A DNA stretch of 64,000 bases from Pelodera strongyloides. Its lineage: Eukaryota; Nematoda; Chromadorea; Rhabditida; Rhabditidae. Of the stretch, positions 52,293 to 63,100 are shown piece by piece (the stretch's first letter is position 1; each line of letters opens with the position of its first letter). A model generated the notes under the pieces. It did not search any database, was not told the DNA's origin, and worked only from the letters and a program-made list of their open reading frames with translations. The position numbers were made by a program, and so were the translations under genes. The stretch covers positions 280,186-344,185 of the forward strand of contig JAANDG010000092.1 of the NCBI GenBank assembly GCA_036852015.1, in the 5' to 3' direction.

Positions 52293-54228
52293 ATGTCCTT
52301 GTTTGACGCATCATTCGCTTTGGAACTCGAAAGGATTGGATTTCATGCTGACGTTGGTTGTAGTTCTTTCTTAATTTTCAATTAGTAGATCTTAATTTAG
52401 TCCTGTCACCGGACTTCAGGCGAAGCATCATTACTTACAATTACCACAGATAAATGAAACTAATTGTACTTGACGATCAAGTTTAGTGTTTGTTACTAGG
52501 GACATCCGCTGTGGACGAGTGGCGCATCCGACGAGCAAACGCGCGAAGTTTACAAGAGGTAATGCGCTGCTCACATGGTTCAATTTACATTTCTTGCTTT
52601 ACTTTAATAATTATTATAACTGAAATTGCATCGAAGACATGGAAAATAGTGAATCTTTTAGATTCCGTCACGCTGGTTGTCAGTTCGTTAGCACCAACAC
52701 ATACCATGCATCACAAAGTTTAGTCAAATCATTTCTGCAAAACAACCAAGATCTTCCTTCGAAAGCATCGGCTGATAGTTATATTGAAGTAAGCGCACTT
52801 TTATAAACGGGTACCGTCTTTTAATTTAATACCTTATATATTTTTCTTTACAAACTTACTAAAACAGCCTACTACTTTGCAGGATCCTGTTAACATAGCA
52901 AAAGAAATATTTACAAATGGACAAACTGTACTTGGCTCTATCGGACCATACGGAGTGAGTCTGCGAGACGCGTCGGAATACACTGGCAATTACGTCGACT
53001 GTGAAGAACACCTTCAGGTAATTGGCGAACTTTATGTTGGGCTGCAATTTGCAACGTAAAACGGGTTACAAACATATGTTTTTTTCAGTTTGAAGACTTT
53101 TTCAGTGCCTGAGAGCTTACAACAGTTTGCCGCTAAAAGACTAAAAAAGCTCTCATTACCAATAGCTGCCTAATTTTAGGCAATTGTTGCGTACCAACGA
53201 GAACAGATCACCTTACTCAAGAAAAGTGGCATTAGTGTTGTATTATACGAAACAGTACCAGCTGCGATTGAGGCCGAGTATTTGCTGAAGGTTCTTGATG
53301 AAACCGAAACAAACGCGATTGTCAGCTTTTCATGCAAGGTATGCTTTCACGTTTTATGATTTTATTAACTTTTTCGTTGACTTCAGAAGGAACTACTCAT
53401 TCCTGTTGATATGTTTTTGTCAGTGTGTGTCCCAGGGTCTCAATTTGCGACATGGAGAGTCGTTCTCGAAAACAATCGGGAAAATAATAAATCATGACAA
53501 GGTCCGAGGAATTGGGATTAACTGCACGCACCCTAACGATGTTTCAGGTAATTTCTTTATTCCCTCATGAACGCCGTCTCGTACGCTCATACGGTGTTGA
53601 TTTCTATCGACAGTTAAATAAATTTGTAGTAAAGAAACAAACTTACGTACTTATTAGTTCTTCTTATAACTGAAAAATGATTCATACACCTATTGGCGTG
53701 GGATGTTCACGAACATGACTTATTGGGTCTGTCTGTTATCTGTGATTGTCAGTACAAGTGCTTACAAACATAATAGTTGATCCTTTAACACAGTACATTT
53801 CACCTAGCACTCCTGAAATCGATCGATGCGCTCAACATCAAGAAACATGTGTTTGTATACCCAAATTCGGGAGAAAGCTGGGATCCAGAGAGAAACTGGT
53901 AAGCTGTCTACAAACATATTTTTACTCACGCAATTGCCAAGACAATCATGTGGAACGCGTTATTTCATTCATCATTGTTCTGATGCTGTGGCAACAAAGG
54001 TGTTTGAATCTCAAGGAAAGCTACGTCACGTATTTCAGCTGGATCGACGCTGAGGAAAGCATCGATTGGAGGGAACTTACCATGAAATGGCTGACTGAGG
54101 GAGCCACAGTAATTGGCGGATGTTGTCGAGTTGGAACCGAAACTTTGCGAGAAATAAAGAAGTCAATCGATGAATGGAAAGCAAACGGACACAAGTTGCG
54201 GGCAATCGAGCCAATCAATACTCCATAG
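52293..54228 (+). CDS. Homocysteine S-methyltransferase (MmuM/HMT type), complete
   Basis: Predicted to transfer a methyl group from S-methylmethionine or AdoMet to homocysteine, making methionine; cytosolic. Exons 52293-52352, 52500-52558, 52662-52788, 52883-53017, 53180-53338, 53436-53547, 53808-53898, 54039-54228 give 310 residues, the usual length. Seen: LERIGFHADGHPLWTSGA near the start, CQFVSTNTYHAS, GSIGPYG, YETVPAAIEAEYLL, SFSCK, the zinc-site GINC (Cys210), FVYPNSGESWDPERN and the second zinc site GGCC (Cys276, Cys277). All three zinc-binding cysteines are present. The usual N-terminal DGG is DAS here. A continuous frame through 53746-54228 is misleading: the PNSGE motif is in another frame, which fixes the acceptor at 53808 and donor at 53898. 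The exon from 53436 could also begin at 53424. The start is the first ATG after an upstream stop. Confidence 0.94.
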
Positions 54229-54237
54229 ATAATCGGC

Positions 54238-54331
54238 AATAAAAAACAATCGATATTTCTGGCAAAACCAGAAACCTGTGTCGCTTCACATATTTTTTGT
54301 TTGAGCCGGTCATAAGACAATTTTCAATAAA
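54238..54331 (+). promoter_or_regulatory. Polyadenylation signals of the methyltransferase gene
   Basis: AATAAA at 54238-54243, only ten bases after the stop, and again at 54326-54331. The second leaves a more normal 3' UTR of about 100 bases. The convergent gene's stop lies about 310 bp beyond. Confidence 0.6.
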
Positions 54332-54642
54332 AGTGTGTTGACTTGTATGTGTATGTCTACAGAACGCAATCGACAACAAACAATTTATGCATATAATTTT
54401 ATACACGTGCAAGAATATATGCAAATAAAAGTATAAGGACACTTAGAAATGATGTTGCACCCGCTTGTTTTGACAATTTGTAACTGAGGAGATATCCTTT
54501 ACGTGGTTTTAATCCGGGGTGATAATCGACCTGAAATCGCATCTCATGAATTTAATTTCAGCATTCATCTGATAACACTCTTTTTACTGACTCATCTATA
54601 TGTGTCAGTGCGGGGCTGCTAAAATGATAAGTAAAAAGATGG

Positions 54643-56636
54643 TCAAAATATTATGAAGAAACCAACCCCCATTTGAAATCCTTTCCAGCTGAACTTTAGA
54701 CTGGAAACGTATGCGTCGAACCTACAGTAGAAAGTAATGTCAGTGTGGCACAAGAAAAAAAGTTGATCGTTTACTCCATTAGGCAAAAGGATTGTGTATT
54801 CAAAAATTCAACACTGCAACCCGAGTTTCACACCAATCAAACACTAAGATCAGGAATTATCCTTATCACATCGATTCAGTTCAGGAGTTCTGATGTAGTG
54901 CATGTCATTCAATCATATACAAAAAACACACTCGGTCACTGTCTAAGAAACAATTCAGACACTGTTGACCCTTCTCGGTTTAGCTTCATTTCTACTAGAA
55001 ATAAATTGAAGCGTCTTACCTCACGTCACTTCTGTGTTTACTGTTTTCGATAACAGACATATTGAATGATCCCTGGTCTCCAGGATCCACCATTTTCAGT
55101 TCAAGTTCATAGGTGCAAATTTTGTCTGCAATGTTGTGAGTATAGCAAACTAATAGGCAAACAAGAGCATTATCTACCGGTGCATTTTTCGTCGATCATA
55201 AATGACACAGCGATCGTGGAAATTAAGTTGACTTAGACTTACAATTGACTGTGTTCGTGTAGAAATTATGCCATTGATCGTAAATATTGGCCTCGTCGAA
55301 TGCTCCCGGATACTCGCGGGACATGTCAACGCCAAAATTGCCCTCGACCACGTTAGGGGAGATTTCGGCTGAAAAAATATGTGTTGCATATTTAAATTTT
55401 TTGTTTCGATATGCACATAATACAAGCACTGTAGGGTTGCCTTGCCTGCTTCTCTGTTATTCGATAAATAGATCACAGCACTGCAATTTTGGTCGATAAT
55501 CAATGTTGTTCCAGTGATTGGGAAATCGGAAGGCACCCATTGAGCCGCATTACTCGACCTGTAAGTAAAGCCAATTATCAGTCTTGCATATTTGGTGCAT
55601 TGTCCCAACATCGTCTAATCGTGTCTTTAGCAACTCTGCGCAGTTCTTTGCAGCTAACTGTGGTTCGCTTTCACCAAACCTGTTATTCCGTTTATAATGT
55701 ATGAATAACCCACTCGATTCGTGCAATTCTGTACTTGTCCTTTGATTGTGCGTGCGGAGTACCTTGAGCATAAATTGTGACGCCACATCCGGAATCCTGT
55801 AATGATTGATTGAGATCAAGGATTTTGTAGCATTCTTGCCTACTTTTCATCCGTAAGGCAAAACTGTACTTTGTAAGTGTTGTTGTACTGTATAAAATAG
55901 TTTAGCATTATATTCTATGGAATTTAATTGTAGAAAGAAGAACTACATTCTGAGACTTACTAGTCCCGTGGGCGCATTGACGACAAAGTGTGATGCAACA
56001 CTATCTACATCCTGTGCGATAGTTACTGCTTCATTTGCACCACTGAATTTGTTTCCCATATAGAGCGTGAGCGGGTATGTCTTCCATTTGTAAATAGCAT
56101 AATGGTTGAACCTCCTTTCACTGATGTCATTTTCTAAACATATTTAAATTAATCTCTTTGGGCTTGCTACATCATATTTTTTGAATGGTACATTGCAAAT
56201 TTTGTCTTTGCAATTTCGAAATGGTTCCAGAAAAACACTTACTATCAGTCAGAGAGAAAGCGACAGAGTAATCGTTAAGGGAGTCTGTAGCGTTCACTTT
56301 TACTGGCGGAAGCAGGTAGCAATCCTTATACGACGGTACCGGCGGAATTTTTTCCGAAACCGAAACGGTGCTACTGGCACTAAAATCACATACATATGCA
56401 ATAATAAGAAACTGCATGGTCCAACGTGGATACAAAGTTTGATGTCATATATTTAATAGATATCAAGTGGCAACTATATATTTTCAGAATTAAACATATT
56501 TTTATGTATGCACTAAAATAATAACATACACGCAAGTAGTGCCGTCAGCTCCTGTTACTGTGGGAAATATTGCATTTGTTTGGCTGCCGTCGACTCGAAT
56601 ATAACAGTTCGTGCATCCAGTTGAAGTTATTTCTAC
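54643..56636 (-). CDS. Unidentified secreted-type protein, possibly CUB-like, N-terminus missing
   Basis: Exons in transcript order: 56636-56530, 56379-56243, 56133-55961, 55796-55735, 55558-55446, 55368-55243, 55125-55020, 54721-54643, stop TGA at 54645-54643; about 300 residues with all phases agreeing. Seen: a Cys-rich start (STGCTNCYIRVDG), beta-rich segments YPLTLYMGNKFSGANEAVTI, SHFVVNAPTG, CGVTIYAQ, WVPSDFPITGTTLIIDQNCS, KICTYELELKMVDPG and a hydrophobic end SSLKFSWKGFQMGVGFFIIF. The W..DFP...QNC..I pattern and the terminal F-A-V-S/F-S-W strand loosely recall the nematode CUB-like domain, but I am not sure. The first exon (signal peptide expected) was not found. The intron between 55558-55446 and 55368-55243 is read as GC-AG (CAG|GCAAGG). 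The gene is convergent with the methyltransferase. Function unknown. Confidence 0.72.
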
Positions 56637-57970
56637 CTAAACATTTAAAGTTTCAACTTTGAGTTTAAAGTTTCAATTGTTTCAACTTTGAGTTAATCAG
56701 GCAGAGAAATTATATAAGGCATTCACTGTTGACGGGTGCGAATGATTTTCTGCTCACCGCTGCCAATGTATCTTTCCTTCTACTATTACCAATAGATGGT
56801 GACGTAGGTATTTTCGTAAGCCATTGAGTAAAGGAAAACGCAAACCTCATTGCTATAATTCCGGAATATTCTATAACTATTTAGAATCATTGTTGAATCA
56901 TGTGGCGATAATGTGAATATTTGCTTCTGGTGTGTAAATACGAAGAAAGAAACTAAAATATCTTGCATATCTCACCAAAAAATGTTTGTAATTGTTTGTT
57001 ACATATGGTTTACTAAGGAAAATTTAAGAGCAAATTTATTCCACAAACAAGACCACTAATGCATGCGGTTTAACATATGCAAATGTATGAATACTCCATC
57101 GATTCAGCATACCGAAAATGGCTAGTTACCGAAAATGGCGATTGTGCGAAACATGTTGTGTTGGAGTAGTTAAAACGAGCTAGTGGTTCCTTATCGGTGA
57201 TTTGTGGTTACGTTTCGCACATAAAGCTTTCTGGTCTGCACAAATTTCTAAAAGTGAACCCAAATGAATGGCTTAAGGTTAGATTAAAAGCGAAAACATA
57301 ATTGCGATGATAATAATTGACAAACCACTTGTGACATAGTTCGTTTACAAATGATTTATTGAATATAAACAACAAAAAAAGACGACTATTACAATCAATA
57401 ATTAATGAAAATATTGAAAAATCAAAGAGAATGATACATTTTCAACAATGCACACGTTTAGTACTAGCACTTCAATCATGATATGATGACATTATGCATT
57501 GTGCTTTTTGGACACGACACTCTTTACGTCCACTCAACACAAGATAAGGGAAAGAAGGCATGTCAAAGAATAAGGTGCAAATATATGATTCATCAAAAAT
57601 AATGCTTTTCATTTGTTTGCCGACCAACTTTTGTCATGCTTTTCAGATGAGTTTTGGTTTAAAAAGTTTTACAAAATGAGTGGATGTTATATTTGTATGT
57701 AGTTCAATTGGGGGTCGATCAATCCATAAATTCATTACAATCCATTACCAACAGAGTCTGTCAACGGTGTCATGTCAAAATTATCGATTGAGATACCCTG
57801 ATTCCCTGACAAGAATATCTAACGTGACCTTCGTTCACCTAATTTCTTATTTTTTTATCAGAAAACATACGCCTTCCATAACCTTCCATAATCTTAGGTC
57901 TCGCTCAACACACGAACATCATAATACCTTTCCAATGAGATGCGAGTGGCGAGCGTTGAAGCATAACACA

Positions 57971-58258
57971 TCATTTATGTAAATAAGCAAAATAATCCTT
58001 GTACGCTTCAACAGGGTGTTTCTTCATTACAGGGTGGTTCAAAATAGTGCTCAATGCTTGTGACTTGTTCTGCAGAAATATTGAGTAGTCGGCGACGAGT
58101 TCCAGTTCCAGATGAAATATTGCTCGGTGTCTTAGTGCCAGTGACAGGAGGGACCACCCATGATTCCCTCGCCAGGTGGTGGATTCAATGTTGTCACGGG
58201 CCAGACTCGAACTCGGGTCGAGTGCTTTAGAGCAATAAGCAACACAGCCATTCAACCA
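57971..58258 (-). mobile_element. Candidate tRNA-derived SINE
   Basis: Read on the minus strand it begins with an A-box-like TGGTTGAATGGC (58258-58247) and has a B-box core GAGTTCGAGTC (58214-58204), about 33 bases apart as in a tRNA head. A non-tRNA body follows toward 57971. A trinucleotide run flanks the other side. The sequence also stays open for 94 codons, which I treat as chance. Copy number in the genome is unknown. Confidence 0.4.
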
Positions 58259-58302
58259 TTCGTAAATGCAAGTGTGGCGTGCATACGCAAAATTCCGGCC
58301 AT

Positions 58303-58306
<4 letters not shown>

Positions 58307-58344
<38 letters not shown>
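58307..58344. repeat. (TAA)n microsatellite
   Basis: About 38 bases of TAA/AAT trinucleotide repeat next to the SINE candidate. Confidence 0.97.
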
Positions 58345-59043
58345 TGAGTACAAAAAATATCCGTTTTGTGCCTTAAAATTCATGGGTAAAAAAAATGTGT
58401 CACAAAGATAAGGAAAGATGTAGGAAAGATGTAGGAAAAACACAACAAATGCGTTTATTAATTTTCCAAAAGATGTAAAACTTCATACCTGATTAGTGAT
58501 TTAGAGATTATTTAGTGTACATATATACAATAAGAATCTATTAGGCTTAAAAAAGAAAAAAACGAGGACTAGGCATTGGTTGTCACAAACTATTGATCAC
58601 ACCGTACGGCTGACAGTGCACATAATATTTCACGAGAAAACAACAAAATCTCCAAAAAAGATTACAACCCGGTTCAAAAACCAGCAGTTCTGTATTGTAC
58701 CCTAAGCGTTGAGTGAGCAAAGTAAAATCATAGAGCGTAAACAATCGTACAAAAAAAACTTAGTAAACATAGTGCGCAAACGATAAACGGCTGGCATATT
58801 ATTAAATGATAATAAAGCACAATATACAATATGCTTCAAAATAACACTGCGCACCGTAGAACAATCAAAATTTGATTTATAGACAGACTGTACTGCTCTA
58901 TCGATGCTAATATAACGTAGAGGAAGAGAAAGGAACCGACTAGGCATAATTAAAAGCAAAATATTCATTTAAGTACAGCAGCACCCGGTTCATTAATGCG
59001 AATGGTAAGGTCTAAACAACTGTCAATTATGCTTTTGTGTTTC

Positions 59044-60148
59044 TTAATTAGGTCTACTCATAATTCTGTAGACGGTATATGACGCACCAGCAATGGCTGC
59101 AAGCCCAATCGACACAAAGATTGCTTCGGTAATCGGCGAGTTGCTGGAAACAGTTTCATAGTTAATTTTCTGGGCGAGCACAATAGTAACATCGACGTTT
59201 GATGCTCCTAGCCACAAGTTTTACACAACAGTCAAAATTTGGCGATGGTATTATAATATAATAAGATTGAACTTACTTTCTTGGATCAAGAATACTGAGT
59301 GGTTTCTTTGGGGTTCTCGGTACATCGTCTATTATTGAGTGAACCGATGGAGCATACGAGGTGACTGATTCTTCATCTTCATCTCGTTCTCTGTTGTATG
59401 TGGATAACCCTAAAACAGAATCGGCTTCAGCAACTCCAGGTTACAAGGCAAAGTAGAGTTCACCAAGTTTCAAGTTCTGACGGACGTTAGTAATTATCAT
59501 GATTGTACGTCACGCTTTGTGCTTTAGTTGCGTTGTGAACAATCAATCAGTCAATCAATAATCAATCACACATTATACGCATACAGCGTTCAGGGAATAA
59601 AGTGGAGCGTGCAGATATAAATCAGAGCTCTAGCAGCGAAGGACTTCACCCCTCTACTCAGTGGGATCTGGCTACGTTTATTTCATTATATATTTTGATC
59701 GATGGTATGTTTATTTGTACTGTAAATAAACCTTTATTATAAATAGCGATTTACTCACTGCCTGATTTGAGGTAGCCAGTAGATGTGAAATCTGTTTTCT
59801 TGACTGAAAACGGGTGCACTCGGGCGTCCTATAACAAAGGAGTTAAGGAATTAGCCTCAAACATGGGAAATGGAAGCTGCGAGACTAACATCATGGCTTT
59901 TTGGTAATGTGAGGATTGCACAATATCTTACCAATGTCTTATGTTAATAATTGGTAAGATATTAACATTTTAAGATAGTGACGAGCGGCCCGCGCCATCC
60001 CTCCCGGTAATCACCTCTACGTATCAACAATCTTACCAATGTTAAGGAGTTAATGTCTTACCAAGAAGTCGTGGATTGTCAGTACTGACGTCGGCGAGTG
60101 CTGGATATACTCAGGCATACTTTGTCCACTGTCTTAGTTGCCTGCACC
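59044..60148 (-). CDS. C-terminal exons of an unidentified single-pass membrane protein
   Basis: Exons in transcript order: 60148-60121 (28-nt microexon), 59828-59759, 59409-59277, 59143-59044, ending TAA. In phase they code about 109 residues: VQATKTVDK, then VHPFSVKKTDFTSTGYLKSG, an acidic stretch NRERDEDEESVTSY, IIDDVPRTPKKPLSILDPRK, and a final hydrophobic helix EAIFVSIGLAAIAGASYTVY followed by RIMSRPN. The ending looks like a tail anchor or a C-terminal transmembrane segment with a short basic tail. The basic/Ser/Pro-rich cytosolic part suggests a regulated adaptor, but no family was recognised. The N-terminal part lies upstream of 60148, and I did not find the next exon. Confidence 0.7.
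59922..59963. repeat. 14-bp perfect inverted repeat AATATCTTACCAAT / ATTGGTAAGATATT
   Basis: Arms 59922-59935 and 59950-59963 with a 14-base loop, in the intron of the membrane-protein gene. The half-motif CTTACCAATGT appears again near 60033 and a related CTTACCAAG near 60057, so the element or its halves are repeated locally. Confidence 0.8.
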
Positions 60149-63100
60149 CTGAAATATAAAATATAGACTTCAATACTTCTTGTTTCGCTGTCTTTCAATT
60201 AAAACGGGTGTACTATTTAAGAACATCATTAGAAAACGGAATACAATACAAATGGATTATGCGAATGTACTTGCCCTCGAAATTTGTTTTAAGCGCAAAG
60301 ACTACTAGCGACTAATAATAGTAAAATGTATTCGAGATGTAACCGGGACTTCCGCTGAGATTCGTGTGGAGATTATCATAGTTATCTTTTTTTAGGTTAA
60401 TAACGGTGGCAAGAATGTAAATACAGTTGTTTCAAAGCTTTCAGCTGATATCAGTTTACTAGTTCAACTGTCACGCAATTGGGGACAACGACCGAAGAAA
60501 GTGTTATCGAAAAAGAGGAGATTAATTGCCCGTGCGAAAAGCAGTAGAAAACAAGACATGAATAGGACATATATTTCCCGAGAATGTTGCATATTTACAA
60601 AAGACATTCTACATTTTAAGTCCAGTTGTAAACTAAAATAGGATGAACTTGGGGTTAAATGAGACCACATGTTCGCCAACCGACGAAACTGTGCATTACT
60701 TAGCAATACGTACGTTAGTTCGAAGTGTGCATATTTGCTAAAATGTCGTGTAAGAGGAAGCTCTCGGAACTTGGCGAACACAAGCGAAAACTAGAAAAAT
60801 TCCGGACAACTCGTCCCGTCTAACCTGAAATTGTTGGACTACACGGAAACGCAAATAAATAAAAAGCCTGCTAGAGTGTTGCGTAGCACACCCTCGAAGT
60901 TGTGCTATAGTATAATATGACAGAATACATGTTTGTATAAGGGTCTAGCGTGTAAGACATGCAGTATAATACTGAATAGTATTATGTTATCTTTTCTAAA
61001 TGAAAGAAATAATGCAAAAAAATAAACGCATTACACACAAATTCTTGTTATCGAGTTGTTAAGCGAGGTGTGCTGAGAGAGCGATTTGAAAAGCTGATGC
61101 GAAAAAGAAAGAAAGAGCAAATAGCAAAAACCAATTCCAAAGTTCGCCAATATAAATAGCACGGCCGTATATGGTTGATCTTTGTTTTCAAAACGTAGAT
61201 TTGTCTACGGATAGGTTTAAATTTGAAATGAGAGTTTAATCAATCAGATCACTGCAACCGAGATATTCACTAGTTAGTATGATTCGCACCGGAAATAGCT
61301 TGGATACTACGAAAACAGGGAAGGCGAGAGGGCGAACGATTTTTTGACAGAAACTTTTAAATGTCGGAAGGCGGATGTCACCTTCTTTTATTACTGCATG
61401 AAAGAGAGGCTGTGACATCACAAAAATGCGGAAAGAATAACACCGAAACTGAACACCTGTCTTTTACAGGAGCAACGTTTCGAAACACAAAACGAAACAG
61501 AGAAAAAGTAGAACAGAAAATTCTTTTGGGGTGAGTGTTCGCAACTTTGCATGATTGGTAAACAAAACGTAATCAATGTTTCGTCCAAAAATGACAATAG
61601 AGACTATACTGTTGGGTTGTTTGTTTATATTCGATTCCTGCAAGTGTGCTTACGATTTAACATATGTACATTTATTGACATATGCCTCATCTTTATAAAT
61701 ATTTCCGTTGTGAATATTTTAATAAAATGCTCATAAGTTTTCCAGTCAAGGAACGTGAACACTCGCCATTCTGATAAAGGAAATTCCTCGTAGGAAGATG
61801 AAAGTTTATAGATTAACAATATGGAAGCACTTTGAAAAGAGAGTTTTTTTGAATGAGCACACGCTCGAAATGGTCCGCACGTTTAGTGACACTGAGAAAA
61901 AGACAAAATTAGAAATGAAATAGTTTAAAGGTCAAGGTCACTGTCGTTTGTCAAAAACGCAAGATGATGTTTAAGGAAAGCGCAAATCACGTGGGTTTCA
62001 GCATTGAGCTTATCTCCACCAATTTAGTCCGTTCCTTGCTCACAATTCTCAGTATAAAGAGAATGATATTCAAGAAAGAACTAAAGTGGCGGATAGAAAG
62101 CTTGCAAGAAAGCTGACCCGTTAGCAACTGGCCGCTTTCCCACAAGTGAAAGCAAAGCTTTGTGATTTCCTCCGCGATCAAGTAGTAGCAAAAGTCACGG
62201 ACGATTTCTGTTTGAGTAAGCGATTCACAAGTGGAACGTTTAGCAGTAAACAGGGGCAACGCTACGATGAGTGCCCGAAAAAAAAGAACGGAAACAAACA
62301 ATTTTCAGTCAACACTTCGGCGTGAAAAATAAAGACAAAAAATCTCTTATTGTTAAGCTCACAAGATACTTTGTTTAGAAGCACGCAGTTTTTGCTAGCG
62401 CTGGTAAAATCCTCAATAAAGCCTTGACCTAACAGATCATAAATGAGACGAAGCGATCATTTGTACAGAATTGAAGGGATCATTTGTAAAGCTATACATA
62501 TATGCAGAAAACAGCAAACGTATTTGTAAGCGAACGTGGAGCAAAAGTGTTTAGTATATGCTACGTTCATTTTTGAACCAGTCAGGGGATCGATAACAAC
62601 TAAAAACATGTTTTGTGCTCAAACAAACAAGAAATATCGTGCAAAAAAAAAGGTTGAATGCCCTTCCTATCAGAAAAAGAAAAGCAAACTACTGTTGAAA
62701 TAATACAATGGTTTATTTTCTTCAAAGGTACTATTCATAAATGAATGAAAAAAAAAGAATTCAAAATGAATGTTCTGGTATAATGATTGCGATGCTAGCT
62801 GTTCATAATGGTTTTTGTAGCAATCAGTAGTGTAGAATATGGGAGATTGAATTTGAGCCTGAATATGTTTAATGGCACAGCATTTCTTCTTATCATCTTC
62901 TAAACAAGAAACGAAGTTTTAAACCTATTGTGCAAAGAAAACATTTTTCAAAAGACAACGTTTTGCAGTGTGAACTGAAATCCTGCTTTCCAAAGACGTT
63001 TAATAATTTACCGGAATTTGAAATTGATATACAACATAAAGTGTTCAAGTAAGTTTTGAACATAGTTTTCGGACTATGCACATGCAATAATATGTTTAAA

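Larger units (their letters stand above)
56637..59043. other. Region without a supported exon, with a tRNA-like SINE candidate
   Basis: Should contain the missing first exon of the minus-strand gene below it and the 3' UTR of the one above. I could not identify either with confidence. A tRNA-like element lies at about 57971-58258 and a TAA trinucleotide run at 58307-58344. Confidence 0.6.

Noticed and set aside
53746..54228. A 160-codon continuous frame at the end of the methyltransferase
   Set aside because: It reads through an intron. The family motif YPNSGESWDPERN is in another frame, reached by the acceptor at 53808, and the true last intron is 53899-54038.
56172..56435. Minus-strand frame starting MQFLIIAYVC, which looks like a signal peptide
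   Set aside because: Only its second half is coding. A TTTTAG acceptor inside it and the in-phase upstream exon 56636-56530 show that the apparent signal peptide is intron sequence.
57971..58255. 94-codon minus-strand frame
   Set aside because: It coincides with a tRNA-like element including A and B boxes, so it is better explained as a SINE candidate.
61987..62301. 105-codon minus-strand frame with a signal-peptide-like start
   Set aside because: No homologous features downstream and no exon partners found. Kept only as a note in the region description.
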